Assembly (NCBI GenBank): GCA_036736205.1
Contig: DAINMX010000047.1
Coordinates: 1-34,223 of the forward strand
Reading direction: 5' to 3'
Origin: XYA12-FULL-58-9 sp001798605
Lineage (GTDB): Bacteria; Myxococcota; XYA12-FULL-58-9
Length of the DNA stretch: 34,223 nt
Shown here: piece by piece, positions 8,001 to 16,680 of the stretch
How the letters are laid out: each line of letters starts with the position of its first letter
How positions within the stretch are numbered: position 1 is the first letter of the stretch
Position numbers and translations under genes: made by a program
The notes under the pieces: generated by a model
What the model saw: only the letters and a program-made list of their open reading frames with translations
What the model was told of the DNA's origin: nothing
The model's database searches: none

Positions 8001-11000
8001 ATGGGCACTCAAAACCGCAATTTCTCCGTTCTAGTTGCAGCGACCCTTGCAGCCACAATCAGCGGCGCATGCGACACCGTATTGGTGGGCGACGATGACT
8101 GCACCCCGGCGAATCATTGCACCCTGCTCGGCGACGGTGACGCAGCCTGTTACCCTGGCTACGAATGGGAGGATCCGCGCGATCCAACCAATCTTCATTG
8201 CGTCCCGTCGTCGAATCCTTTGGAGATCGCACCGATCATTGCGTCATTCTCGGCAACGCCTTCAATCGTTGTGGCGGGAACACCGACAAATGTTGCGTGG
8301 AGTTGGACGTCCTCCAACAGCCCTTCCCCAGAGCCCACCTGCACGGTTGACCACGACGTCGGGACCGTGACGAACGGCGCGGAAACGAATATTGCGATCA
8401 CGGATAGCACGACTTACACGCTGACTTGCACGAACAAGGTGGGCAGCGATACGGCAGAGACCACACTGACCGTCGTGGCTGAGCCGGTGGCCCCCATCCT
8501 CGAAACGTTCACAGCCACGCCGTCATCGGTTGTGGAGAACCAACAGTCCGATGTCACCTGGACATGGACGTATGCAAACAGCCCCGCGCCCACGCCAACG
8601 TGTGTCATCGACCACGGCGTCGGAACTCTGACCGTTGGAACCACCACCAGCGTTTCACTTACCAGCGCCACGACCTACACGCTAACCTGCACCAACAGTG
8701 CGGGTGGTTACCTGATGCAGACGACGATCACCACCACACCCCAAGCCGTCGCGCCTGTTCTCGCTACATTCACCGCCACTCCGAGTTCGGTCCTCACAGG
8801 CACTGCCACCAACGTGACGTGGGCCTGGACGTATGCGAACAGCCCCGCGCCCACGCCAACGTGTGTCATCGACCACGGCGTCGGAACTCTGACCGTTGGA
8901 ACCACCACCAGCGTTTCACTTACCAGCGCCACGACCTACACGCTAACCTGCACCAACAGTGCGGGTGGTTACCTGATGCAGACGACGATCACCACCACAC
9001 CCCAAGCCGTCGCGCCTGTTCTCGCTACATTCACCGCCACTCCGAGTTCGGTCCTCACAGGCACTGCCACCAACGTGACGTGGGCCTGGACGTATGCGAA
9101 CAGCCCCGCACCGACGCCAACCTGTGTCATCGACCGCGGCGTGGGATCTCTGACAACTGGAAGTACAACCAGTATCTCGATCACCGACTCCACGGTCTAT
9201 AGGTTAACCTGCACCAACAGTGCGGGCAGTTATCAGATGCAAACGACGATCACCACCACGGCACAAACGAATGCGCCCATCCTTGCTACATTCATCGCGA
9301 CTCCGAATTCGGTCATTGCAGGTCATGCAACCAACGTCACTTGGACCTGGACTTACGCGAACAACCCCACACCCACGCCAGAGTGTCTCATCTATGGAAT
9401 CGTCGGCATGCTGACAAACGGTAGCACGACCACCATCTCCATCACGGACAACACGTCCTACACACTCCTGTGCTCGAACAGTTCGGGAGAAGATACCGCA
9501 GAGTTGACCATTGATGTGGAGGCGATGGGAGACGCTCCCGTTCTTTCCGGTTTTTCGGTCTCACCTGCGATCGTTCAGGTTGACACCGCGACGAGCGTCA
9601 TGTGGTCCTGGGTCTATGCAAACGCGCCGACACCCACTCCAACCTGTACCATCGATCAAACAGTGGGCAGCGCAACCCATGGCCAAGTCAGCAGTCTTTC
9701 GCTGGGCACGGACACGCTCTTCACGCTCACCTGCAGCAATTCCGCGGGGGCAGATACTGCGGAGGTCGTAGTCAGGACCATCCCGGGTGTGGTTGAGCCG
9801 TCATTCACCAAAGTCACAACTGGTTCTGACTACACTTGCGGTATCAAGACGGACGGCACCGTAGCGTGCTGGGGAGACAATGCACTTGGATGGGCGACAC
9901 GCCCCAATGGCACCCTTGTCGACATCAGCGCGGCCGCGGAAGCGACCTGCTTCGTCCACACGGACCACACCGTGACATGCTTGGGGCGATTCTGGTTTGG
10001 CGATGTGACCCCGCCGTCCGGTAGCTTCATCGCGGTTAGTACCGGTGGGAACCATGCCTGTGGTATCAAGACCGACGGGGCGGTGGCCTGCTGGGGGAGC
10101 TGCTCGTCCGGACAATGCACACCACCGGCTGAAAGCTTCGTCGCCGTCAGCACGGGTAGCGGCCACACTTGCGGCATCAAGACCGACGACACTGTCGTGT
10201 GTTGGGGCCAAAATGATGATGGCCAAGCCACCGCACCGTCCGGGAGCTTCGTCGCCATCAGCGCGGGCAATCAACACAGCTGCGGCATCAAGACCGATGA
10301 CACCGTGGTATGTTGGGGATTGAACACAGTGGGTCAGTCGACACCTCCCTTGGGGGCCTTCATCGACGTCACCGCGGTGAAAAGCAGTCTCACCAGCTGT
10401 GGGATCAAGAGCGACAACAGCATCACTTGCTGGGGGAATGATTTGGCCTATGCTGACGAAATCGCGCAGAGCTCCGATAGCTTTGTCAGCCTCAGCTTCG
10501 GCTCGTACCATGCCTGCGGCATCACGACGGCCGATACCGTGACGTGTTTCGGCGCGAATGACATATCCCAGGCAACCCCGCCATCCGGTGGGTTCCTGAC
10601 TGTCAGCGCCGAATTCGAAGGCGGGTGTGGGGTCAAGACTGACAATACCCTGGGGTGCTGGGGATACTACGCTCACGATTCTATTCCGTCCGGAAGCTTT
10701 GTGACGGTCGCCGTCGGAGACTCGCACGGCTGTGGTTTGAGGACTGACAACACGATCGCCTGTTGGGGTTACAACTTAGATGGCCAGGCTACGCCCCCAG
10801 CAGGGAGCTTCATCTCCGTGGGGGTCGGCAGCTATCATTCCTGCGCCATCAAAGCCGACAACACCATTGTCTGTTGGGGCGACAACGAATACGGCCAACT
10901 TGACCACCCGGCCGGGAGCTTCGTCTTCTTGGCGGTCGGTTCCTATCATGCCTGCGCTATCAAAGCGGACAACACCGCAGCCTGCTGGGGCTATAACGGC

Positions 11001-11339
11001 TCTGGTCAGGCAACGCCGCCGGAGGGCTTCTTCATTGCGGTCGACACCCTGGGCAGTCACACCTGCTGGGTTCACAGCAACAATTCGGTTGTGTGTTTGG
11101 GCAACAACGTCTCTTGGCAATCGACCCCTCCAGCGGGCAGCTTCTCGGCCGTTGGCGTGGGCGACAATCACACCTGCGGCCTCGAGACCGACGACACCGT
11201 CACCTGTTGGGGAGATGAGGCGTACGGTAGGATCGAGCCACCAGCCGGCGGGTTCGTGGCCATCAGCGGTGCCAGAGGTTTCAGTTGCGGTATCCAAGAT
11301 ACAGGTATCCTCACCTGCTGGGGATCCGTCGTTCGCTGA
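8001..11339 (+). CDS. Giant lipoprotein: Ig-like plus 14 RCC1 repeats
   Basis: A 1112-residue surface lipoprotein. The signal peptide ends in SGAC with Cys24 as the probable lipidated residue. A short Cys-rich segment (about 30-70) is followed by six Ig/bacterial-surface-like repeats of about 87-90 residues (about 75-595), recognisable by TPTC...D, (T/S)YTLTCTNSAG and similar strings. Three of these are almost identical. From about residue 598 to the end there are 14 repeats of about 36-38 residues of the form HxCGIKTDxTVxCWG, matching the short bacterial RCC1-type repeat. Each has a conserved Cys pair. Canonical RCC1 is a seven-bladed propeller, so 14 repeats could form two propellers or a large one. 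The ligand is unknown. The ATG has an AGGG ribosome binding site about 10 bases upstream and lies 122 bases after the TPR gene. Confidence 0.9.
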   Translation: MGTQNRNFSVLVAATLAATISGACDTVLVGDDDCTPANHCTLLGDGDAACYPGYEWEDPRDPTNLHCVPSSNPLEIAPIIASFSATPSIVVAGTPTNVAWSWTSSNSPSPEPTCTVDHDVGTVTNGAETNIAITDSTTYTLTCTNKVGSDTAETTLTVVAEPVAPILETFTATPSSVVENQQSDVTWTWTYANSPAPTPTCVIDHGVGTLTVGTTTSVSLTSATTYTLTCTNSAGGYLMQTTITTTPQAVAPVLATFTATPSSVLTGTATNVTWAWTYANSPAPTPTCVIDHGVGTLTVGTTTSVSLTSATTYTLTCTNSAGGYLMQTTITTTPQAVAPVLATFTATPSSVLTGTATNVTWAWTYANSPAPTPTCVIDRGVGSLTTGSTTSISITDSTVYRLTCTNSAGSYQMQTTITTTAQTNAPILATFIATPNSVIAGHATNVTWTWTYANNPTPTPECLIYGIVGMLTNGSTTTISITDNTSYTLLCSNSSGEDTAELTIDVEAMGDAPVLSGFSVSPAIVQVDTATSVMWSWVYANAPTPTPTCTIDQTVGSATHGQVSSLSLGTDTLFTLTCSNSAGADTAEVVVRTIPGVVEPSFTKVTTGSDYTCGIKTDGTVACWGDNALGWATRPNGTLVDISAAAEATCFVHTDHTVTCLGRFWFGDVTPPSGSFIAVSTGGNHACGIKTDGAVACWGSCSSGQCTPPAESFVAVSTGSGHTCGIKTDDTVVCWGQNDDGQATAPSGSFVAISAGNQHSCGIKTDDTVVCWGLNTVGQSTPPLGAFIDVTAVKSSLTSCGIKSDNSITCWGNDLAYADEIAQSSDSFVSLSFGSYHACGITTADTVTCFGANDISQATPPSGGFLTVSAEFEGGCGVKTDNTLGCWGYYAHDSIPSGSFVTVAVGDSHGCGLRTDNTIACWGYNLDGQATPPAGSFISVGVGSYHSCAIKADNTIVCWGDNEYGQLDHPAGSFVFLAVGSYHACAIKADNTAACWGYNGSGQATPPEGFFIAVDTLGSHTCWVHSNNSVVCLGNNVSWQSTPPAGSFSAVGVGDNHTCGLETDDTVTCWGDEAYGRIEPPAGGFVAISGARGFSCGIQDTGILTCWGSVVR
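8573..9108 (+). repeat. 261-bp tandem duplication encoding Ig-like domain
   Basis: The segment starting at 8581 recurs at 8842 with no mismatch that I can see through about 9107, an exact spacing of 261 bp (87 codons). A third, diverging unit continues from 9103. The near-perfect identity points to a recent duplication within the lipoprotein gene, or to an assembly-sensitive repeat. Confidence 0.9.
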
Positions 11340-11418
11340 CGCCCAGTTCTGCCACGGCGTACTTGGACGGCAAATGGGTTGTGGCAGCTTGATGGGCAAC
11401 CCGTCGGGGAAGTGCATC

Positions 11419-13680
11419 ATGCGACAGAATCGCTATGTCACGAGATTCGCGGTGGTGGTGATTGTTTTGGCAGGGCTGCAGACTTCTGGTTGTGGGTCGT
11501 CGGAATCGGGGAATTGCGGCGAGGCGGGCACCCACAGCCGTAGCAATGCGACCGGTGGCTGTGTCTGTGACGACGGTTACACTTGGGCCGATCCCGGGGC
11601 TACAAGTAATTTCACCTGCGTGACTCAAGTGGCGGCATGTACCTGCGACGTCGATGCCGTCTGCAGTCTGAATTGTCCTTGCGACAGCGATTGTGCTGCG
11701 TGTGCGTGCGATACGGCCGCTGCCTGTCAGGCCGGTTGTGTTTGCGATGCTGATTGTCCGTCCTGCGAGAGTGGCGATGGGTGCATGGAGGGTTGTGTTC
11801 CGGTCGATCCAGACTGCTCGACTGACTGTGAATGTGATGCGGACGACTATTGTGATGGCAGCTGTTCATGTGATCCGGATTGTGTTGTGTGTGCGTGCGA
11901 TACGGCCGCTGCCTGTCAGGCTGGTTGTGTTTGCGATGCTGATTGTCCGACCTGTGAGAGTGGCGATGGGTGCAAGGAGAGCTGCACGCCGGTGGACCCG
12001 GATTGCCCGGTTGTCTGTAATTGCGACTCGTACGACTATTGTGACAGCGCTTGTGCCTGCGACCCCGACTGCACGGTCTGCGCCTGCAATACGTCGGCGA
12101 CCTGCAGCACATCGTGCGGTTGTGACGTGGACTGTCCGTCGGTCGTCACGAAAGTTGTGGCCGGTGGATTTACCACTTGTACCCTTTCGAGCGTCGGTCA
12201 GGTTTTGTGCTGGGGCCTCAACGATATGGGACAAGCCATCCCCACCCCAGGTGTTTTTGTCGAGCTTACGGTTGGAGAGAAGCACGCCTGCGGACGCGAA
12301 GATGACGGTACGACGCTGTGTTGGGGTGATGATACAGACGGTGCGACCATCCCTGCCTCCGGGGCTTTTGACCAACTCGCATGTGGTTACGATCACTCGT
12401 GTGGATTGCGCGGCAACGGGACGGTCGTCTGTTGGGGCAGTGATGCGAATGGCGTGATCGCGCCGCCGGCGGGGACGTTCACGCAGATCAGCTCCGGAGG
12501 TGGACACAGTTGCGGCATTCTTACCGACGGCGCGGTGGCCTGCTGGGGAAGAAACAACTATGGGCAGGCCATTCCCGCAAGCGGCACGTTCACCCAGATC
12601 AGCGCTGGTGGCCTGCACAGCTGTGGGGTTCAGAGCAACGGCAGCGTGCTATGCTGGGGTTTCTCGATGTTCAACCAGCTTGCCGTTCCGGCGGGCGTGT
12701 TCACGCAGGTGAGCGCTGGGGACCTACATACCTGCGGTATCAAGACCGACCAGAGCGTGGTTTGTTGGGGATCGGATTCCTATCATCAGGCGTCGGCACC
12801 CGAGGGGAGCTTTGTTGGTGTCACTGCAGGCGTTCATCACACCTGCGCATTGGCAACCAATGGCAATGTTTCGTGTTGGGGGAGCACCGCCGCCGGTCAA
12901 ACGACTGTGGCGCGAGGCCGGTTGGTGCACGTCGACGCTGGCGCGTTGCACGCGTGTGGTCTCTATGCCGATGGTCGCGTCGTTTGTTGGGGTGATAACG
13001 AGTACAATCGAGCCACCGCGCCGCTCGGAGAGTACGCGCAGGTTTCTGCAGGTTATGAGCACAGCTGTGCGGTTGATGACAACGGTAGCGTGGACTGCTG
13101 GGGACATCAGGCGAGTCCTGATACGGGATCCTACCAACAAATCAGCGCCGGTGAGCAGTTCACCTGCGGGTTGAGAACGGATGCGGCGATCGGCTGCTGG
13201 GGCTCCGACACCACCTACAATCAGACCGTGCCGCCGAGTGGCACCTACGTGGGCGTCAGCAGCGGGATTGGGCATGCGTGTGCATTGCAGGCCGGAGGCG
13301 CTGTCACCTGCTGGGGGCGGAACTACGAGGATCAGTTGACCCCGGCAGCCGGCAGCTACACGCAAATTGACGCTGGCGGCCGTTTCAACTGCGGCCTCAA
13401 GAGCGACGCGACTCTCGCGTGTTGGGGGGACAACTCCAAAGATCAGGCAGAGCCTCCCGACGGTGCGTTCATGCAGGTTAGCGCCGGTGATGAGCATGCG
13501 TGTGCGGCGTGGATCAACGGCAGCGTAGTGTGTTGGGGTGACGACCGGTATGGCCAAGCGACAGCGCCCATCGGAGTGTTTTCCCAGGTCAGCGGCGGGG
13601 GCAACCTCAGCTGCGGACTTCTGAGCAATGGCAGCGTTCAGTGTTGGGGCTCGCTGGCTGTGGTCATTTCGGCTTGGTAG
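11419..13680 (+). CDS. Giant lipoprotein: Cys-rich plus 14 RCC1 repeats
   Basis: A 753-residue lipoprotein, paralogous in its C-terminal part to the preceding gene. The signal peptide ends LQTSGC (lipidated Cys25). Residues about 70-235 are a Cys-rich array (CACDTAAACQAGC, CDADCP, SGDGC) with a 63-residue period that is also visible at DNA level. From about residue 240 there are 14 RCC1-type repeats of about 36-38 residues with the signature HSCGxxxxGxVxCWG. It lies 79 bases after its partner on the same strand, so the two are probably one operon. ATG 11419 is chosen because GGGGAAG stands 9 bases upstream and the signal peptide follows directly. The frame is open far upstream, inside the previous gene. 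The biochemical role is unknown; a surface binding propeller is inferred. Confidence 0.9.
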   Translation: MRQNRYVTRFAVVVIVLAGLQTSGCGSSESGNCGEAGTHSRSNATGGCVCDDGYTWADPGATSNFTCVTQVAACTCDVDAVCSLNCPCDSDCAACACDTAAACQAGCVCDADCPSCESGDGCMEGCVPVDPDCSTDCECDADDYCDGSCSCDPDCVVCACDTAAACQAGCVCDADCPTCESGDGCKESCTPVDPDCPVVCNCDSYDYCDSACACDPDCTVCACNTSATCSTSCGCDVDCPSVVTKVVAGGFTTCTLSSVGQVLCWGLNDMGQAIPTPGVFVELTVGEKHACGREDDGTTLCWGDDTDGATIPASGAFDQLACGYDHSCGLRGNGTVVCWGSDANGVIAPPAGTFTQISSGGGHSCGILTDGAVACWGRNNYGQAIPASGTFTQISAGGLHSCGVQSNGSVLCWGFSMFNQLAVPAGVFTQVSAGDLHTCGIKTDQSVVCWGSDSYHQASAPEGSFVGVTAGVHHTCALATNGNVSCWGSTAAGQTTVARGRLVHVDAGALHACGLYADGRVVCWGDNEYNRATAPLGEYAQVSAGYEHSCAVDDNGSVDCWGHQASPDTGSYQQISAGEQFTCGLRTDAAIGCWGSDTTYNQTVPPSGTYVGVSSGIGHACALQAGGAVTCWGRNYEDQLTPAAGSYTQIDAGGRFNCGLKSDATLACWGDNSKDQAEPPDGAFMQVSAGDEHACAAWINGSVVCWGDDRYGQATAPIGVFSQVSGGGNLSCGLLSNGSVQCWGSLAVVISAW
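11701..11972 (+). repeat. 189-bp spaced Cys-rich repeat pair
   Basis: About 80 bases at 11701-11783 recur at 11890-11972 with only a few changes, a spacing of 189 bp (63 codons). They encode the CDTAAACQAGCVCDADCP module. A third, diverged unit follows near 12079. Confidence 0.8.
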
Positions 13681-13723
13681 GAGTTGAGCGCAACCGGCAC
13701 CAAGGGGATGCCCGAATCCTGAA

Positions 13724-14497
13724 CTACTGGAAGCTGAGGAGGCTCTCAATGTTGGGCAACAGCGGCGGAGGGTTGGGGGTGTGCGGGGCCTGGAACAGAA
13801 CAACCGTGGCATTCGGGAAGGCGCGCCGGAACACATTGGTGTTTGCTGGCTCGTTGTCGAAGGTGGCAATAACGGTTCCGTAGTGCCGCAGGTAATTGGT
13901 TACCTGTTGTTTGAAGATCGCGTCTTGGGTCTGCATGGTCGGCTTCATGATGAGCTCGGTGCCCTGGATACCAATAGGGAAGCCATGGTCGCGCAGGCTC
14001 TTCACTGTGCCCAATAGCTGCCTGGGGGCGTCGCGGCCAGTGAGATAGACGATGCGCGCACCATTGGAGTAGAGGGTGCGCACGAAGTTAACGGAACCCG
14101 GTGTGGGTTTGTCGAACTTGAGGTAATCGTCGGTGAAGAATCGCTCCGCCCAGAAGGCGGCCGCGTTTTGCACCACAGCCTGGTCAACAACGCCAATCCC
14201 GGCCATCGTATCCGGGAGTCGGTACTGCACCATGGGTTCCGTCAACGTCGACAACTGTTGTGCCGCTGCCGGGGTGATGTACTTTTTCTCTTTTGAGAAC
14301 TCCTGCAGAATCTGAAGGATCCTCGGTCGGTTGTCCAAGAGAGCCCCATCGAGGTCAAAGATGACCATGGGGCGTTGTTGTTTGTTGTAGGCTGCCGTCA
14401 CGTCCTCGAAGACTTTGGCGAGTACTGGGGTTTGCGCTGAAGCCGCCACCGGTGCAACGAGCGCTACAACGGCGACAAGGGCGCTGCGCACTAACAT
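13724..14497 (-). CDS. Exported HAD-superfamily phosphatase-like protein
   Basis: A 257-residue product. A signal peptide (VRSALVAVVALVAPVAASA) with probable cleavage near residue 21 places it in the periplasm. HAD motif I is intact: FDLDGALLD with the nucleophile Asp48 and acid/base Asp50. Motif II is probably the Thr in VYLTGRD, and a later DNEP supplies acidic metal ligands. The body therefore looks like an active phosphohydrolase of the acid-phosphatase/HAD type, with unknown substrate. ATG 14497 is preceded by GGAGGTG at an ideal distance; the frame is open upstream to 14608, but without a better site. It is convergent with the RCC1 lipoprotein operon and divergent from the PDZ gene. Confidence 0.85.
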   Translation of the reverse strand: MLVRSALVAVVALVAPVAASAQTPVLAKVFEDVTAAYNKQQRPMVIFDLDGALLDNRPRILQILQEFSKEKKYITPAAAQQLSTLTEPMVQYRLPDTMAGIGVVDQAVVQNAAAFWAERFFTDDYLKFDKPTPGSVNFVRTLYSNGARIVYLTGRDAPRQLLGTVKSLRDHGFPIGIQGTELIMKPTMQTQDAIFKQQVTNYLRHYGTVIATFDNEPANTNVFRRAFPNATVVLFQAPHTPNPPPLLPNIESLLSFQ

Positions 14498-14664
14498 GAT
14501 TTCACCTCCAGATAAAATGGTTTTAGCGGTCAAACCTATCGCAACACGCGCTGCGACGAAACTTCTTTGGTCAGACTGATGATCAACACCGATTATCATA
14601 CTCGACATGAATTCGAGCCTGTGATTGGATCCCGCAGCTCAAACTCCAAATGAAGGAGGACAAT

Positions 14665-15588
14665 GTGATTCGCTCCTCAATGACCGTGTCCGGTCTTCTC
14701 TGTGTTCTTCTGATTTCGGCGACTGTTCAAGCTGGGCAGCTTGCCATCTTCCCAGTTGTCAGTATCGAGTTGTCGAAAGACAACATCAACATGCTTGAGG
14801 ACGCCCTTGCCACAGCGAGCGCCGACCTGTTCGCCTTGCGGGTGTTAGGCGCTGCCGAGGTGCGGGAGTTGTTGCCTCCCAACCAAGAACGACAGGCCGC
14901 CGCCTGTGACAATGTTTTTTGTTGGTCGCGGTTTGGCACTGCGGTCGAGGCGACCCACGTTCTTGCCATAACAGCCACCCCCGCGGATCAGGCAGTGCTT
15001 CTTTCTTTGAAGTGGATCGATGTTGCGCAGAAGAGAATCGATGTGAGGTATCAGCAGCCAATCAAGAACGACATTCTCACCTACCTAAACGACGTCAAAG
15101 TCGTCCTCGCGCAAATTCGCGACAAGGTGCCCGGCGAGTTGAAAGGCTCTGGCAAGGCACCGAAGGAAACCGCCACGATTGATCCAGGGCCGAGCAAGTC
15201 AGCGCCGAGTAAGCCCGCGTCGACCCAGTCAGCGTCGGCGTCGACGACGCCAGCGCCCACGTCGACCCAACCAGCCGCAAAGTCAGAACCTGGCTACATG
15301 GCGATGAGCCACGAAACCGTGGATGATGCGACAGCCAGCGCCCACGCGTTGGAGCGGACCACCGGCGTCAAGGTCACTCGCGTGCAGCCCGATGGTCCTG
15401 CTGGTGCTGCAGGAATCAAGTCCGGGGACATTCTTCTTAAGGTCAACGGCATGGTGATTGGTAGCTCCGATGATCTCAAGCGCATTACGGGCAAGATGAA
15501 TGCAGGGCGCAAAGCCGTCTTCACCGTGTGGCGACAGCGAAAAGAAGAGACCATCACGGTAACGCTCGGCGAGAAGCCGAAGAAATAA
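14665..15588 (+). CDS. Exported PDZ-domain protein
   Basis: A 307-residue product with three parts. After a signal peptide (cleavage near VQAG) comes a domain of about 140 residues with a CDNVFC Cys pair and the pattern THVLAITAT...LLSLKWIDV. It resembles the N-terminal domain of the protein at 22880-24091. A low-complexity Ser/Pro/Thr/Ala linker follows, then a C-terminal PDZ domain (about 225-300: GVKVTRVQPDGPAGAAGIKSGD, ILLKVNG). PDZ domains bind C-terminal peptides, and here probably periplasmic partners. The GTG start is chosen because AAGGAGGA lies 4 bases before it; the ATG at 14650 lies upstream of that site and is unlikely. No protease domain is present, so it is not a DegP-type enzyme. 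Confidence 0.8.
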   Translation: MIRSSMTVSGLLCVLLISATVQAGQLAIFPVVSIELSKDNINMLEDALATASADLFALRVLGAAEVRELLPPNQERQAAACDNVFCWSRFGTAVEATHVLAITATPADQAVLLSLKWIDVAQKRIDVRYQQPIKNDILTYLNDVKVVLAQIRDKVPGELKGSGKAPKETATIDPGPSKSAPSKPASTQSASASTTPAPTSTQPAAKSEPGYMAMSHETVDDATASAHALERTTGVKVTRVQPDGPAGAAGIKSGDILLKVNGMVIGSSDDLKRITGKMNAGRKAVFTVWRQRKEETITVTLGEKPKK

Positions 15589-15595
15589 CTGCAAC

Positions 15596-15934
15596 ATGTC
15601 AACAGATCCGAAGCACTCCGCCGGGTTGAAAGGTTTTCAACGCACCTGGCTTCGGGGTCGCGCGCATCCTCTCAAGCAAGTTGTTCAAGTAGGGCAGGGT
15701 GGCGTCACCGATCAGGTCATCGAGGCGGTAAATGCGGCCCTGTTGGCGCACGAACTCATCAAGGTCAGGCTCATGCGACCTGATGACAAACGCGGTACGG
15801 CAAACGCTGTCGCTCTTCGAGCGGGTGCCGAGTTGTGCGGGCTCGTGGGACACACGGCAATCCTATATCGAGCGCACCCCGAGAAACCAAAGATCGTGTT
15901 GCCGCAAAAAAAAGAGGATGCAACGCCCGATTGA
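15596..15934 (+). CDS. yhbY: YhbY-family (CRM domain) RNA-binding protein
   Basis: A 112-residue protein formed almost entirely by one CRS1-YhbY (CRM) RNA-binding domain. The features LKGFQRTWLRGRAHPLKQVVQVGQ, the GxxG-like loop GQGG, the central ELIKVRL strand and the C-terminal GHTAILYR are all as in the family. E. coli YhbY associates with pre-50S ribosomal particles, so a role in ribosome assembly is expected. It starts 8 bases after the PDZ gene stop and may share its transcript. A basic and acidic tail (PQKKEDATPD) follows the domain. Confidence 0.9.
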   Translation: MSTDPKHSAGLKGFQRTWLRGRAHPLKQVVQVGQGGVTDQVIEAVNAALLAHELIKVRLMRPDDKRGTANAVALRAGAELCGLVGHTAILYRAHPEKPKIVLPQKKEDATPD

Positions 15935-15936
15935 AT

Positions 15937-15959
15937 TGGACGGCGTCCTCGGCCGTCCA
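15937..15959 (+). terminator. Hairpin after yhbY
   Basis: TGGACGGC and GCCGTCCA form a perfect 8-bp stem with a 7-base loop, starting 3 bases after the yhbY stop. No T-run follows, but a second short hairpin (GGGTT-CTC-AACCC) lies just downstream. It could be a factor-dependent terminator or an attenuator before lolA. Confidence 0.4.
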
Positions 15960-16007
15960 CTCCCAAGGGGTTCTCAACCCTGATTGAGGCTCTGCCTCTG
16001 ATTGGTA

Positions 16008-16655
16008 ATGGCTATGTTATTATCGTTGGTGTTTGCCGTGGGCGTGACGGTCCTGCCGCCAGAGCAGGTCTTGCAGCGGGTGAAATCGACCTACGCCACC
16101 GATGTAACCGGCAGCTTCTCCCAAGTGTTTGTCAACAAGATGCGTGGCAAACAGCGCGTGGAGACCGGGCAGCTCTGGGCCAAGAAAGATGGTCGGGTGC
16201 GATGGTCGTATCTTTCACCGGTCCGCAAGGATTTTATCTACGATGGCAAGACAGCCTATTTCTACGAGCCACAGAATGCGCAGGTTACGGTGTTCGACCG
16301 TTTCGACGACAGCCCACTCGCAAGTGCGGTGCGTTTTCTCTGGGGACAAGGGAACATCACCGAGGCATTTGATGTGAAGCCGTGCACGGGTACCAACTGC
16401 GACCGCGGAGAAGCGGGCGACATCGTCCTCGAGCTCTGGCCCAAACAGGAAATTCCGACCGTGAGATACACGCTGCTGGTGGTCGACCCCGCCTCCTTTC
16501 GGGTTCGACGCTCAATCGTCTTCGATCCATTGGGGAATCGCAACGAGTACCATTTCACGGAGCTCAAGTTTGGCAGCAAGATTGCAGACTCTAAGTTCGA
16601 TTTTGAAATTCCCAAGGGCGCAAGCATCCTGCGCTCGACCATGACCACCGATTGA
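16008..16655 (+). CDS. lolA: Outer-membrane lipoprotein carrier protein LolA
   Basis: A 215-residue periplasmic carrier that takes mature lipoproteins from the LolCDE transporter to the outer membrane. It has a short hydrophobic signal (MLLSLVFAVGVTVLP). The rest follows the LolA fold: VLQRVKSTYATDVTGSFSQ, then GQLWAKKDGRVRWSYLSP, DGKTAYFYEP, and a C-terminal VFDPLGNRNEYHFTELKFG. LolA fits a window with at least four lipoproteins. The start is uncertain: ATG 16008 and ATG 16014 are both possible, TTG 16002 is less likely, and no clear ribosome binding site decides between them. Confidence 0.9.
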   Translation: MAMLLSLVFAVGVTVLPPEQVLQRVKSTYATDVTGSFSQVFVNKMRGKQRVETGQLWAKKDGRVRWSYLSPVRKDFIYDGKTAYFYEPQNAQVTVFDRFDDSPLASAVRFLWGQGNITEAFDVKPCTGTNCDRGEAGDIVLELWPKQEIPTVRYTLLVVDPASFRVRRSIVFDPLGNRNEYHFTELKFGSKIADSKFDFEIPKGASILRSTMTTD

Positions 16656-16659
16656 GCTC

Positions 16660-16675
16660 CCCGGTGGTGCGGGGG
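16660..16675. terminator. Weak hairpin between convergent lolA and dapE
   Basis: CCCCG and CGGGG form a 5-bp GC-only stem with a 6-base loop in the 25-base space between the two converging genes. There is no strong T-run on either side. It could serve as a shared terminator, but the call is weak. Confidence 0.3.
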
Positions 16676-16680
16676 ACGGT

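Noticed and set aside
8573..9108. Regular repeats considered as a CRISPR array
   Set aside because: The units are 261 bp long, contiguous, in frame and protein-coding, with no short repeat/spacer structure.
9801..10727. Long antisense frame of 308 residues
   Set aside because: It is the mirror of the RCC1 repeat coding sequence, and its regular repeat pattern follows from the sense strand.
10780..11418. Upstream part of the 966-residue frame leading into the second RCC1 lipoprotein
   Set aside because: It lies inside the first RCC1 lipoprotein gene in another frame and lacks family features. A signal peptide begins at 11419.
12724..13869. Long antisense frame of 381 residues
   Set aside because: It is opposite the second RCC1 lipoprotein and shows no domain; it is a shadow of the repeats.
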